Source of the DNA: Gallibacterium faecale
GTDB taxonomy: Bacteria > Pseudomonadota > Gammaproteobacteria > Enterobacterales > Pasteurellaceae
DNA: 64,000 nucleotides
Reading direction: 5' to 3'
Assembly: GCF_027920745.1 (NCBI RefSeq)
Contig: NZ_JAQIBB010000057.1
Location: forward strand, 1-64,000
Part shown: positions 25,016 to 33,122 of the stretch, piece after piece
How the letters are laid out: each line of letters opens with the position of its first letter
How positions within the stretch are numbered: the stretch's first letter is position 1
Made by a program: the position numbers and the translations under genes
The notes under the pieces: generated by a model
Told to the model about the DNA's origin: nothing
The model's database searches: none
The model's input: the letters and a program-made list of their open reading frames with translations, nothing else

Positions 25016-25174
25016 ATGACAACAAATTTAAATAAAAGAATAAATGAAGCTTCTAAGCAAAAAATTTCAGTATCTTTAGAAACTTACAAGCACAGACCAT
25101 CTCCTTACAACAAGAAAGATACTGATTATAAAAATACGGTAAAGAAATGTGATGATAACAATAATAAAAGGTGA
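25016..25174 (+). CDS. Tiny ORF with HRPSPY motif
   Basis: 52 aa, very basic and lysine/asparagine-rich, starting 5 bp after the Excalibur gene. It contains KHRPSPYNKKDTD, which recurs in similar form in the next overlapping ORF. No family recognised. Confidence 0.4.
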   Translation: MTTNLNKRINEASKQKISVSLETYKHRPSPYNKKDTDYKNTVKKCDDNNNKR

Positions 25175-25313
25175 TCAACAAAATCACATATTAAACAATT
25201 ATGTAAAAGGTTTCGCTTTCTTTTATTGTGAGCGTGACGACTATACTAGCCGTCACCGTCCAAGTCCATATAAAGAGAAAGATAAAGATGACCAAGATAG
25301 AATTAGAGAATAG
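25152..25313 (+). CDS. Tiny ORF with related HRPSPY motif
   Basis: 53 aa starting inside the previous ORF in another frame (ATG 25152). The segment RHRPSPYKEKDKDDQ parallels KHRPSPYNKKDTDYK upstream, suggesting duplication followed by a frame change. Its end overlaps the start of the two-TM protein. It could equally be a remnant of a larger gene. Confidence 0.35.
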   Translation: MITIIKGDQQNHILNNYVKGFAFFYCERDDYTSRHRPSPYKEKDKDDQDRIRE

Positions 25314-25824
25314 TAAAAGAGATCTATTATTCGATATTAACCGTTCAATTCGTTACAACGCAAAACGGTGTAAATTTTTTGAGTGTTTAAATCGCTTTGT
25401 TAATTTTATTGGGGTAGTTTTTAGTTCTAGTATAATTTACGCAATTACTCAAGAATATCAGTTAGCAGCAACACTTTTCGGCGTTGTAGTTACAGTGTCT
25501 TCTAGTTTAGCCTTGGTAATAGGTTTTGGGGATAAAGCACGGGATCATCGCGATTTTATTAATGATTTTTCTCAATTGCAGACGTTACTATTAACTAGTG
25601 AATTATCTGAAAAGTTAATCAATGATGTTACTGCTAAAATGCGTGAACTTGATAGCAAAGAGCCGGCAGTACTAATAGTTCTTGAGCAGATTTGTTATAA
25701 TGAACAGTTAATTGCTGATGGATTTACTAAAGAAAGATGTTCAAAAATTTCTTGGTATCAACGTTTATTAGCTCAATTTTTTGATATACGTTCGCATAAA
25801 ATTTTTGAAAAACTAGAAAAATAA
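25288..25824 (+). CDS. SLATT-like two-TM protein (possible defence or exclusion effector)
   Basis: 178 aa from the ATG at 25288 (GAGAAAG upstream). The basic N-terminal helix (NRSIRYNAKRCKFFECLNRF) is followed by two TM helices (about residues 35-52 and 57-76). A conserved-looking GFGDKARDHRDFINDFSQLQ then leads into a soluble helical tail. This layout resembles SLATT domains, pore-type effectors of nucleotide-sensing anti-phage systems. No sensor or synthetase gene is adjacent, so a solo superinfection-exclusion role is possible. The assignment is by pattern only. Confidence 0.6.
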   Translation: MTKIELENSKRDLLFDINRSIRYNAKRCKFFECLNRFVNFIGVVFSSSIIYAITQEYQLAATLFGVVVTVSSSLALVIGFGDKARDHRDFINDFSQLQTLLLTSELSEKLINDVTAKMRELDSKEPAVLIVLEQICYNEQLIADGFTKERCSKISWYQRLLAQFFDIRSHKIFEKLEK

Positions 25825-25828
25825 TATG

Positions 25829-26968
25829 TTATTCCTTGTTAGGACTTAACTCAAACTCCACATTACTTGTATAGCCGCTATCGTTTAAATTATGTGTAAC
25901 TTGAGTAACAATCCATTTACTACTATCAATTTGTCCCTTAAAGCCAGCTAAAACCGCTGGCATTTCAGGGATTAATTCAGGTCTGCCGTAAGCAAGCGTT
26001 AGCGAAAAACTGGCAATGCCTCGCTTCATTTTATCAAACGCTGCCTTAGCGCTATTGATCGCACGCTTTTCTGAATCATAAGTATGGCGTAGCGTTTTCA
26101 TTTGATTAGCATCGCTTTCAACTGGCTGATGCTGAACTAATACTTTTTGTTTGTTCTTACTGACTTTCCCCGTTTTAGTGATAATGTTTTTGCGTTGAAT
26201 TTCGGAGTGCTTATCAATAATCACTTCGCCTTTTTCCCCTGTATTTGTATTGTAATAATAAGCACGCACTGCACTATAATTATCCCCCTCGGCAATATTA
26301 AAACGATAACTATCGCCCGATTGTTTTGTAATCAAGATTGAGGGCAACGGCTTACCGTTAGCGGTTTTCATTTCGCCAGCATAGAAGAACATTAGATAAC
26401 CGTTTTTCACCGTGGCGATAGCGTCATATTCTTTCGCAAGTCGCGTGAGTAAATTAATCGTACTTTCATTTTGCTGATCTAAGTGTTCGATAGTTTGCTC
26501 ACCAAGTTCTTTATCGCAGAGTGGTTTTAATTTGTTTTCTGCAGCAAGCTGTGCCACTAAATCTTTAATTTTTATTTTATGGAATGAACGCTCTTGCTTT
26601 GTTGTTAGTGAGCCGAATAGATCTGCCGACCTTGCTCGCAAAACAAGCGTATCAGGTGGACCACTAAACTCAATCTCGTCAACTTTATAACTACCTTTAT
26701 CGACTAAGCCTGTATCTTTAAAACCAATCGCTAAATTAATGGTTGCCCCTCGACTGGGTAATACTAGCTCACTATCGTGATCGCTTAATGTAATATCAAG
26801 TTGATCTGCCTCAAAGCCGCGATTATCGGTAAGCGTGAGCGAGATTAAACGCTCGCTGACAATGTGCGTAATATCTTTTTGCGTTTTGTCGTCTTTTGAC
26901 GTAACAACAACCTTAAAAATGGGTTTGCGATGATTGCTATTAAAGAGATCACTAATAATATCAATCAT
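25829..26968 (-). CDS. D: Phage late control / tail protein gpD
   Basis: 379 aa, the P2 gpD family (baseplate hub related to VgrG gp27-like domains). Typical segments are LTLTDNRGFEADQLDITLSD near the start and GQIDSSKWIVTQVTHNLNDSGYTSNVEFE at the end. It overlaps U by 4 bp. It is the last gene of the FI-to-D late operon and converges on the SLATT-like gene with a 4-bp gap. Confidence 0.92.
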   Translation of the reverse strand: MIDIISDLFNSNHRKPIFKVVVTSKDDKTQKDITHIVSERLISLTLTDNRGFEADQLDITLSDHDSELVLPSRGATINLAIGFKDTGLVDKGSYKVDEIEFSGPPDTLVLRARSADLFGSLTTKQERSFHKIKIKDLVAQLAAENKLKPLCDKELGEQTIEHLDQQNESTINLLTRLAKEYDAIATVKNGYLMFFYAGEMKTANGKPLPSILITKQSGDSYRFNIAEGDNYSAVRAYYYNTNTGEKGEVIIDKHSEIQRKNIITKTGKVSKNKQKVLVQHQPVESDANQMKTLRHTYDSEKRAINSAKAAFDKMKRGIASFSLTLAYGRPELIPEMPAVLAGFKGQIDSSKWIVTQVTHNLNDSGYTSNVEFELSPNKE

Positions 26969-27402
26969 AAGTAATCCATCACTTTTTGCACGAGTTTAAC
27001 AGACAGTGGATCATCTGTACGCTTTAATGTCATACTAAAATCAATTAAACGTGGTGCACCGTCCCCGAATAACTCTGTCCGCTCTTCACTAATTTTTTCA
27101 ATCACGAAATAACCTATCAGCTCAAACGTTGCGCCATCAATCAACGGGTAAGCGTCGCCCAAATCTGCCATAAGTTCCAACAGTTTAATGCTAACTCTTC
27201 CGCCCGTAACTTCTGGCGCTAAACGCCCGCTAATGGTGATAGTTTCGCTTTCTTTGCCAATAAATTGAGTTTTCGGCATTAAGCCAATAACGTTATTTGT
27301 TGGGTGCCGCCAAGATGATTCTCGGCTTAATGATTGAAAGGGGATTGTTCGCTGCATAAAAACGAACAATCCAAGTGAAGCAAGTGCGAAATTTTGAAAC
27401 AT
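26965..27402 (-). CDS. U: Phage tail protein gpU
   Basis: 145 aa, P2 gpU family, with SWRHPTNNVIGLMPKTQF, ETITISGRLAPEVTGG and the C-terminal FSMTLKRTDD. It is a tail-tip/baseplate protein with position conserved just ahead of D. The gene overlaps D by four bases. Confidence 0.9.
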   Translation of the reverse strand: MFQNFALASLGLFVFMQRTIPFQSLSRESSWRHPTNNVIGLMPKTQFIGKESETITISGRLAPEVTGGRVSIKLLELMADLGDAYPLIDGATFELIGYFVIEKISEERTELFGDGAPRLIDFSMTLKRTDDPLSVKLVQKVMDYL

Positions 27403-27404
27403 TG

Positions 27405-27872
27405 CTATAAATCTTCCGCCATTCTTTTGCAGACAATATAGAGATCATTAGGTGAGAATCGCCAGCTTTGATTAAAACCTAGTGCCGCGGCACAAAATTC
27501 TGAACAAAACCACTTATTAGCAGATTGTCGCCATTTCAAGACAACGCCAATCGCACCAAGCCAGTCATAATCTTGCCCTTTCACTCCATTGTAAAAATAA
27601 TCTAAATAACGTTTATCTAAATCAATCGGCACAAAATCCCATTTTTCTAAATCTAGTTGCATTCGCTTATAACGTACACCGCCGTCCCGCACCGAAGCAG
27701 AGAAGCAATGATAATCGCCTTCCTTAGCGCGATAAACAATTTCGCAGTGCGAATACTTCCCCTTCGTTGTTTTACGCGTTAACCAATCGCAAAACCTCGC
27801 CCAGATAGCGGATAAGGATTTTCCCGTTTTTTGCCCTTTGTAAAAAGCGATATAGATATTATTCCTCTGCAT
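27405..27872 (-). CDS. Permuted papain-like (NlpC/P60, YiiX-type) peptidase
   Basis: 155 aa from the ATG at 27872 (GGAG 8 nt upstream); a longer frame starts inside the neighbour. The catalytic histidine is in KYSHCEIVY and the catalytic cysteine in WFCSEFCAAALG, the permuted His-then-Cys order of YiiX/NlpC-P60-like enzymes. In tail operons such proteins may cut cell wall or amide bonds during infection. It is inserted between the fibre-assembly gene and U. Confidence 0.75.
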   Translation of the reverse strand: MQRNNIYIAFYKGQKTGKSLSAIWARFCDWLTRKTTKGKYSHCEIVYRAKEGDYHCFSASVRDGGVRYKRMQLDLEKWDFVPIDLDKRYLDYFYNGVKGQDYDWLGAIGVVLKWRQSANKWFCSEFCAAALGFNQSWRFSPNDLYIVCKRMAEDL

Positions 27873-28449
27873 AAATCTCACTCCAACCTGTCGAATAATC
27901 GTAATCACCTGGATCATCACTTGCTAACATCGCAATGCGGTGTTGTTCTGCGTTTGCAAAATTAGCTTGTTCCATCTGCAAAATCGCTAATGACAACTTA
28001 TCAAGTAATGTTTTATCCATTTCAACAAACGTCCCGTCCATTGTTTTCCAATTTAATGCTTCGAAAACCGGTAACGTCCGCATAAATGTGTACTGTTGCC
28101 GACTTGGCTCGTTTGTGTGAAACCACTTATCGACGCTAGCAACATAAACGCCGCTATGCGTCCTTTTATAGCGCTCCGCTTTAATCCTTTCCCAAACCGC
28201 ATCTTGCCGCTGTTCAATCGGAATAATGACGGGAGGCGCATCAACAACTTGCCCATCAATATATAATTTATTCTGGTTAACAAGTTGCTGTTGTAATGTG
28301 CCGTCATCTTCAAAATACAGACAGTTCGGGTATTGTTCCCGCGCCATTTGTTTAGCTTCATCATAATTTGGTGCAGTAACCCCAATCACATATGATGTTT
28401 CGCGTTTTCCAGTTTCTGGATTGATAATAATTAAATAATCGTTTCTCAT
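27859..28449 (-). CDS. G: Tail fibre assembly-like protein (DUF4376 type)
   Basis: 196 aa. The C-terminal part with VWERIKAERYKRTHSGVYVASVDKWFHTN matches DUF4376-type fibre-assembly proteins. The N-terminal part is variable. In P2 the fibre chaperone gene G directly follows H; here it sits after E', far from the fibre gene at 31173. Its start overlaps the E' stop (ATGA). Confidence 0.75.
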   Translation of the reverse strand: MRNDYLIIINPETGKRETSYVIGVTAPNYDEAKQMAREQYPNCLYFEDDGTLQQQLVNQNKLYIDGQVVDAPPVIIPIEQRQDAVWERIKAERYKRTHSGVYVASVDKWFHTNEPSRQQYTFMRTLPVFEALNWKTMDGTFVEMDKTLLDKLSLAILQMEQANFANAEQHRIAMLASDDPGDYDYSTGWSEIYAEE

Positions 28450-28583
28450 TCTGATTGACTACGTTCGATTGCTTTTTCACGCCATGACATTAATTCATCT
28501 AAATACATTTCATTAAATGCAGTCGGTTGCCAGTGAAAGACCGTTGCAATATCTGCAATCGCATCATCAACGGTCTGCGGCAC
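28446..28583 (-). CDS. gpE' reading frame (made by -1 frameshift from E)
   Basis: 45 codons plus stop from GTG 28583, with VDDAIADIATVFHW and LMSWREKAIERSQSE, the P2 GpE'-type tail (PF06528). The frame is open upstream without a stop back to the T7 slippery run in E, so it is expected to be made as an E-E' fusion, as in P2 and lambda G-GT. It probably acts as a tail-assembly chaperone for the tape measure. Confidence 0.85.
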   Translation of the reverse strand: MPQTVDDAIADIATVFHWQPTAFNEMYLDELMSWREKAIERSQSE

Positions 28584-28588
28584 TAAAA

Positions 28589-28888
28589 TCACGCCGTTTC
28601 GAGTTGATCCGGTTTGATAAAAAAAGTGATAACGCTTGTCGCTAATTCTGTAAAATCAACAATATCAAGCGATTTAATTTCCACTTCTGTTAACGCTGGC
28701 GAGGTAACGCGAGGTAATAACTTCGTAATTGCGTCAACATCAACATTTAACACATCAACTAATTTCAATCCCTTTAACGCAAAGACATTTGGCTTATTAA
28801 TCACAATGTCTGTAATTGTGTTTTCGCCACGACGAATACCTGCAGTTAATGTTACTGTTTTTTGATTATCTGTTTTTACTTTAGTCAT
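28589..28888 (-). CDS. E: Tail assembly protein gpE with programmed frameshift site
   Basis: 99 aa, P2 gpE family (TLTAGIRRGENTITDIVINKP; VDAITKLLPRVTSPALTEVEI). Near its end the codons ACT TTT TTT ATC contain seven consecutive T (minus strand, 28625-28619), a canonical T-TTT-TTT slip site. A -1 shift there continues YQTGSTRNGVILVPQ into E'. It is a chaperone for tail length control and is not present in virions of relatives. Confidence 0.9.
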   Translation of the reverse strand: MTKVKTDNQKTVTLTAGIRRGENTITDIVINKPNVFALKGLKLVDVLNVDVDAITKLLPRVTSPALTEVEIKSLDIVDFTELATSVITFFIKPDQLETA

Positions 28889-28911
28889 TTTTTAATCCTT
28901 AAGTTGTAATT

Positions 28912-28933
28912 GAGAAAAGCCCCTTTGCGGGGC
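28912..28933 (-). terminator. Hairpin after FII
   Basis: GCCCC / GGGGC stem (28919-28923, 28929-28933) followed by TTTTCT on the minus strand. It may attenuate transcription between tail tube and E. Confidence 0.6.
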
Positions 28934-28950
28934 GTAGGGTGGTGTAAAAA

Positions 28951-29457
28951 TTAGATTCCGATTGCCGCTCGGTGGTCGGCGAGTTTATCGTCACCATCAA
29001 CAACATAGATCATATTCAGCATATCTATTTCAACGACATCACGACTATTTTCAATGAGCTTGTAATAGGTTAATGAGGCTTTAAATGTTTGTTCCGTATC
29101 ATCGCCAGCCTTACTATTGCCCGGATCAATTTCGGTAAAACGCCCGTGCATTACAATTTCAATCGGCGTTACCTCGCCGCTATCATCCTGCTGATATGCG
29201 CCAGTAAAACGTAATTGCACGTCTGAGATATTTTTGCCAAATTGACGAAATAACTCTGTCATATAACCGCCCATCTTGATTTCCGCTTCCAGCTTTTCTA
29301 AACCAAGATCAACGTCAACCGCACCAATCATTCCGCCGGAACGATACTCTTCAGATTTAATTGCCAGCTTGGGTTGCGTAACTTCGGTAACTTGTCCTCG
29401 ATAGTTATTACCATCAATAAACATATTCATATATTTTAGTTTTCTCGGCATTGCCAT
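28951..29457 (-). CDS. FII: Major tail tube protein gpFII
   Basis: 168 aa, P2 FII family (MPRKLKYMNMFIDGNNYRGQ; MGGYMTELFRQFGKNISDVQLRF). It forms the tail tube inside the contractile sheath. It follows FI by 12 bp. Confidence 0.93.
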   Translation of the reverse strand: MAMPRKLKYMNMFIDGNNYRGQVTEVTQPKLAIKSEEYRSGGMIGAVDVDLGLEKLEAEIKMGGYMTELFRQFGKNISDVQLRFTGAYQQDDSGEVTPIEIVMHGRFTEIDPGNSKAGDDTEQTFKASLTYYKLIENSRDVVEIDMLNMIYVVDGDDKLADHRAAIGI

Positions 29458-29469
29458 TTGTTACGCTCC

Positions 29470-30669
29470 TTATGAATTTACTCGACTAACAAAATCAACA
29501 AGATAAGAATCGGTAAAGCGTTGATTAAATTGCAACTGTTCTAGTGGCGGTACAGGTGTATAGTCATAATCAATAATTAACTTACCGTCTGATAGATTTT
29601 CTTTCGAATTTAGATCTGCAGTAATCCAAGCATTACCGCCCATCAACATGCCTTTATTTGTAAGATCACGCCATTTTGCTTTGATGCCCTCGATAATGTC
29701 TTTCACTAACGTAACCGACATATCTTTATCCATTGCCCAGTCAAAGGATTGTGCAATTGTATCTTTCAGCACTTGTGCCGTGCGGGTGTAAACCTCAAAT
29801 TTAAATTTCGGCTCATCAGAACAAGTACGCAAGCCCCAGAAGCGGAAGCCGTTATAATTGATACAACAAGTAATCCCTTTTTCATTCAAGAAATTAACGT
29901 CTGTTGAGCTGTCGTTAATATCAAAATAAATTTCTTTGGTAACGCCAGACACGCCGTTAATTGCCTTGTTAGAAATAGATGTATGCCAGCCTTGCTCTTT
30001 GTCTAAATAAGCACGCACTGCTGCAGCACGTACTACTGCATAATCCACTTCATTTTTTAATGTTAATGGATTGAACGAAATAAAATCACCGAAAATTAAC
30101 ATCACTTCACGCTGTGCGAAGTTTTTACGGTAAGTTAAAACTTGCTCTTTGGTGTTACAGCCGTAACAAGAGAGATAAGCAAATGCGTTCATTTTTGCCG
30201 CCAAGGCAGCCAATTCAATCGCTACTTCTTTGGTGTCGTGTTTTGGTACGCATAAAATACGTGGTTTAATGCCGTATTTGACCGACGCCGTGAGCAACGC
30301 TTTCATGCCAGTGTAATTACCGTTTTCATCTGTTGTACCGATAATATTGGCGTTCATTTCTGATTTGTACTCTTCTGCTTCTGTTGATTCATCGTGCGTT
30401 GATTCTGGCACACGCACAACAATCACTTTACAGTTAACAATATCAGCAATGCCATCTAACGATCTTGCTAGCGTGCCTTTCGTGCCAGCTTTTGCAATAT
30501 AGGCTTGTGGGTTGGTAAGTAATACAGCTTTATTTAGCGGAAAAGTATCATCGTCAGCATCTGATGCAGTGGCGACTAGCCCAATGATAGCAGTAGATAC
30601 CATCTGAATTGAGCGAACGCCCTCAGTAATCTCGTTGACTCTGACCCCGTGTAGGTATTCTTCGGACAT
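29470..30669 (-). CDS. FI: Tail sheath protein gpFI
   Basis: 399 aa, P2 FI sheath family, beginning with LHGVRVNEITEGVRSIQMVSTAIIGLVATA and ending in the conserved PPLEQLQFNQRFTDSYLVDF. It polymerises into the contractile sheath. It is the first gene of the FI-FII-E-E'-G-U-D operon, preceded by AGGGA and, 91 bp upstream, by a late-type dyad. Confidence 0.94.
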   Translation of the reverse strand: MSEEYLHGVRVNEITEGVRSIQMVSTAIIGLVATASDADDDTFPLNKAVLLTNPQAYIAKAGTKGTLARSLDGIADIVNCKVIVVRVPESTHDESTEAEEYKSEMNANIIGTTDENGNYTGMKALLTASVKYGIKPRILCVPKHDTKEVAIELAALAAKMNAFAYLSCYGCNTKEQVLTYRKNFAQREVMLIFGDFISFNPLTLKNEVDYAVVRAAAVRAYLDKEQGWHTSISNKAINGVSGVTKEIYFDINDSSTDVNFLNEKGITCCINYNGFRFWGLRTCSDEPKFKFEVYTRTAQVLKDTIAQSFDWAMDKDMSVTLVKDIIEGIKAKWRDLTNKGMLMGGNAWITADLNSKENLSDGKLIIDYDYTPVPPLEQLQFNQRFTDSYLVDFVSRVNS

Positions 30670-30750
30670 AGCAAATCCCTGTTTGTTGTTGATAATGAAG
30701 AGATATTGCTATTGTGATCGTCAGCTAATTTATATGCTATCTAATAAACC

Positions 30751-30769
30751 TGTGAAATGACTTATCACA
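30751..30769 (-). promoter_or_regulatory. Late-promoter dyad upstream of FI
   Basis: TGTGA-AATGACTTA-TCACA, the same 5-N9-5 dyad as upstream of V and between O and P. A CAATAG -10-like hexamer lies about 47 nt downstream on the minus strand (30710-30715). Confidence 0.6.
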
Positions 30770-30814
30770 TTACAGAGCTTGTAAGTTAGATACTAAAAAA
30801 ATAGGAGAAAAATT

Positions 30815-30937
30815 ATGAGATTACCAAACGGCTATGGCAGCGTAATTAAATTAAGTGGAAATAGACACAGACCTTATTTAGCCCGAAAAACAGTTGGTTA
30901 CGATGCAAACCCAAGGGGGAAGCTATTTAGGAGATAA
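30815..30937 (+). pseudogene. N-terminal remnant of a tyrosine-recombinase-like gene
   Basis: 40 codons behind a strong SD (AGGAG). RLPNGYGSVIKLSGNRHRPY closely resembles the arm-binding N-terminus of integrases common in Firmicutes elements (NGxGSVYKLSGxRRxPY). The frame ends after GYDANPRGKLFRR, where the sequence runs into the alternative fibre end. The rest of the recombinase is absent. Confidence 0.55.
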
Positions 30938-31154
30938 ACCAATTTGTTACGCTACACTAGCAATAACCGTTAATAAAGTATTTGCTGCTATCCCGTATCA
31001 AGTTGAAGGCGGAACAGAAGTAATGGGAGCTCCAGAAAGCATTGTTGCTTGGGGTATAGAGAAAGCCAACAATAAAACTCAAATTTGCTTATTAAATAAA
31101 AAAGACTGGTCAAGACCATCAGATTATCAATTTTTTATTGCATTTTGTGTATAA
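30903..31154 (+). pseudogene. Inverted alternative tail-fibre C-terminus (silent)
   Basis: 83 codons from ATG 30903. A QGG-beginning beta-rich domain ends WSRPSDYQFFIAFCV, with the layout of a phage fibre C-terminal domain. It is opposite in orientation to the fibre gene, and the two stops face each other 18 bp apart. Its CAA GGG GGA codons match those in the fibre gene in the same frame. It probably has no own translation signal and would be expressed only after inversion. Confidence 0.6.
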
Positions 31155-31431
31155 ACAGTGCCTAGCCCTTGGCTAGATACCAAGACTGATCCAAGCAACT
31201 TTACCCCCATTCTTTAATAGTGATGGGTTATCTGTATAAGCAATAAAATTAAAACCTCCTAGCGAATAATCTTCTTGAGTTTTTGTTAGTTCGTATTGCA
31301 TTGTTCCAAATGTAAATTCACCATTACAAAATAGATTTTTAGTACCATATTTAATGGGAAGTGATACTTGAGTTACAGACCATGTTTGATTGTCTATATA
31401 ATTAAAATAATGAACAAACAATCCCCCTTGG
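30911..31431. other. Putative invertible tail-fibre segment
   Basis: Bounded by CCAAGGGGGA at 30911-30920 and its inverse TCCCCCTTGG at 31422-31431. Flipping the 521 bp would join the constant part of the fibre protein, in frame at Q-G-G, to the alternative C-terminus. No invertase gene is recognised inside the prophage, and the repeat is shorter than known serine-invertase sites. Confidence 0.5.
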
Positions 31432-33119
31432 ATAATTAGCCCGCCATAAAGTGGTCCTAAGCTTATCCACCAAGCGTTTGGATTTGCAAAATCATATCTA
31501 ATACCAAGCGGGTTATTTCCATTTTGCCCCAATAAATTTGCAATGCTTTTTAATCCAGCAATATTACCGGCTAATAGAGCAGATATAGCTGATACAATAT
31601 TACTAAATGACTTTGTATCGTCTATCTGAAAATCAGCCGCTTCTAACTTAGCTTTTCCACTGCCACCGTCTGTTTTATATGGTGAGTTGAACTGAAAATG
31701 GAATATGTTATTTTCGTCGTCAGCCCAGATACCATCAGCATTTTTTGAGTTTTTTGCTGAGCTAAGGTCGCCTCCCGGCATTCCGTCGTTAAACATCAGC
31801 ATATTACTGTTTATGTTTAAATCGCCTATGACACCTACTTTTCCGTTTGATAGTGTCAATATTTTGTTTGAGGCCGTAGAGTTGTTATAAAATATATGCC
31901 CACTGGTCGAACAATAATCAAGATAGTCTGCGCCGTTTGATGTTGATGAGATTTTACGAGCGTACAGCTTATTACCAGCGCTAATTGTTACATCACCGTT
32001 TACTGTGCCGCCAGTATATAAATCTAGCTTATCTATCGCATCAATTCTTGTCCACTGCGTCCAAGATTTGGTATTTTCTCCATTGTATTTGCGTAAATAA
32101 ACGTGCTTATTGTGCAAGCACGTGTATCGTTGTAAAAGACCTCCTGAATTAATCACCTCTAATGACCCTGCTTGAGTCTCTGGATAGTTTTTATCTAGTG
32201 TTGCTCGTGTGGAATTACTTTGTGTGTAGATACCCGCTGTTCTTATATCGTTAAGGTTTTCATCAGTACCGATATTTCTAACAACAAAATCCTTAATTCC
32301 GTATCCGGCAAGAGTAGTAGCTGGTGATTGCTTTCTATTGGCGAGGTTCAACGCTTCGACACCTTTGTCATATGCTGTTTTAGCTGCATAGCTTGTTGCT
32401 ACTGTGTCACTGCTAGTACTGTTGACTGCATTTGATTTTTTACTATTTGGGATGTAATTACTCAGATTTCGAGTAATAGCGTCAATTAATGCTTTTAAGG
32501 CTTTACCCGCTTTTGCGGTTAAACTTAAAGTTTCGCTGTCACTATCTAAAGCGCTTGTAAGCTGCACGATACCGGCTTGAGATGTTGTTGCTTTATCTAT
32601 TGCATGTGTATGACCTGTCATATCAACAGCATTTGTTGTATTTTCAGTGATCCCTTTTGGTTTCACTTCAAGTCTAGTTGCATAAACAGTTGTGCTATCA
32701 ACAGTTAATTCAACGTTATCTACTGATTGCACTTTCAAGATAAGTCTAATCAACAATGATTGACCGCTTCCGCTAGCTAAGATCGGTTTATATGTTTCAG
32801 GGTAGTTTCCGACAGCAATTAATTGATCTCTATCGTTATACACGCCTAATTCTCTGATATACCATCCCCCAACATCTGGTGGTATGTTTAGTTCAACAAC
32901 TACATTTTGTGGATTTTTTGTATCTGCAGCGACAGATGTTACTGTGTTACGATATACTTCATTGACTAGCTTAGTTTGAGTTCTTTTCGGTACAACAATT
33001 GCACCATTCCCATCTCCAATTGCGATTTTTTTTATTTTTATAGTACCAGCGTCAGATATTGCTTGTGCAATATCTAATTCACCTTGTGCGGTTAAAATAG
33101 AGTAATATTGTTTTTCCAT
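31173..33119 (-). CDS. H: Tail fibre protein gpH
   Basis: 648 aa. The N-terminal tail-fibre domain (about residues 1-160, QYYSILTAQGELDIAQAISDA; DVGGWYIRELGVYND) attaches to the baseplate. The middle is repeat-like (LTSALDSDSETLSLTAKAGKALK) and the end is a variable beta-rich receptor-binding domain that finishes GGKVAWISLGI. The domain after QGG (about residue 565) is the part predicted to switch. It is downstream of I in the V-W-J-I-H operon. Confidence 0.9.
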   Translation of the reverse strand: MEKQYYSILTAQGELDIAQAISDAGTIKIKKIAIGDGNGAIVVPKRTQTKLVNEVYRNTVTSVAADTKNPQNVVVELNIPPDVGGWYIRELGVYNDRDQLIAVGNYPETYKPILASGSGQSLLIRLILKVQSVDNVELTVDSTTVYATRLEVKPKGITENTTNAVDMTGHTHAIDKATTSQAGIVQLTSALDSDSETLSLTAKAGKALKALIDAITRNLSNYIPNSKKSNAVNSTSSDTVATSYAAKTAYDKGVEALNLANRKQSPATTLAGYGIKDFVVRNIGTDENLNDIRTAGIYTQSNSTRATLDKNYPETQAGSLEVINSGGLLQRYTCLHNKHVYLRKYNGENTKSWTQWTRIDAIDKLDLYTGGTVNGDVTISAGNKLYARKISSTSNGADYLDYCSTSGHIFYNNSTASNKILTLSNGKVGVIGDLNINSNMLMFNDGMPGGDLSSAKNSKNADGIWADDENNIFHFQFNSPYKTDGGSGKAKLEAADFQIDDTKSFSNIVSAISALLAGNIAGLKSIANLLGQNGNNPLGIRYDFANPNAWWISLGPLYGGLIIQGGLFVHYFNYIDNQTWSVTQVSLPIKYGTKNLFCNGEFTFGTMQYELTKTQEDYSLGGFNFIAYTDNPSLLKNGGKVAWISLGI

Positions 33120-33122
33120 ATT

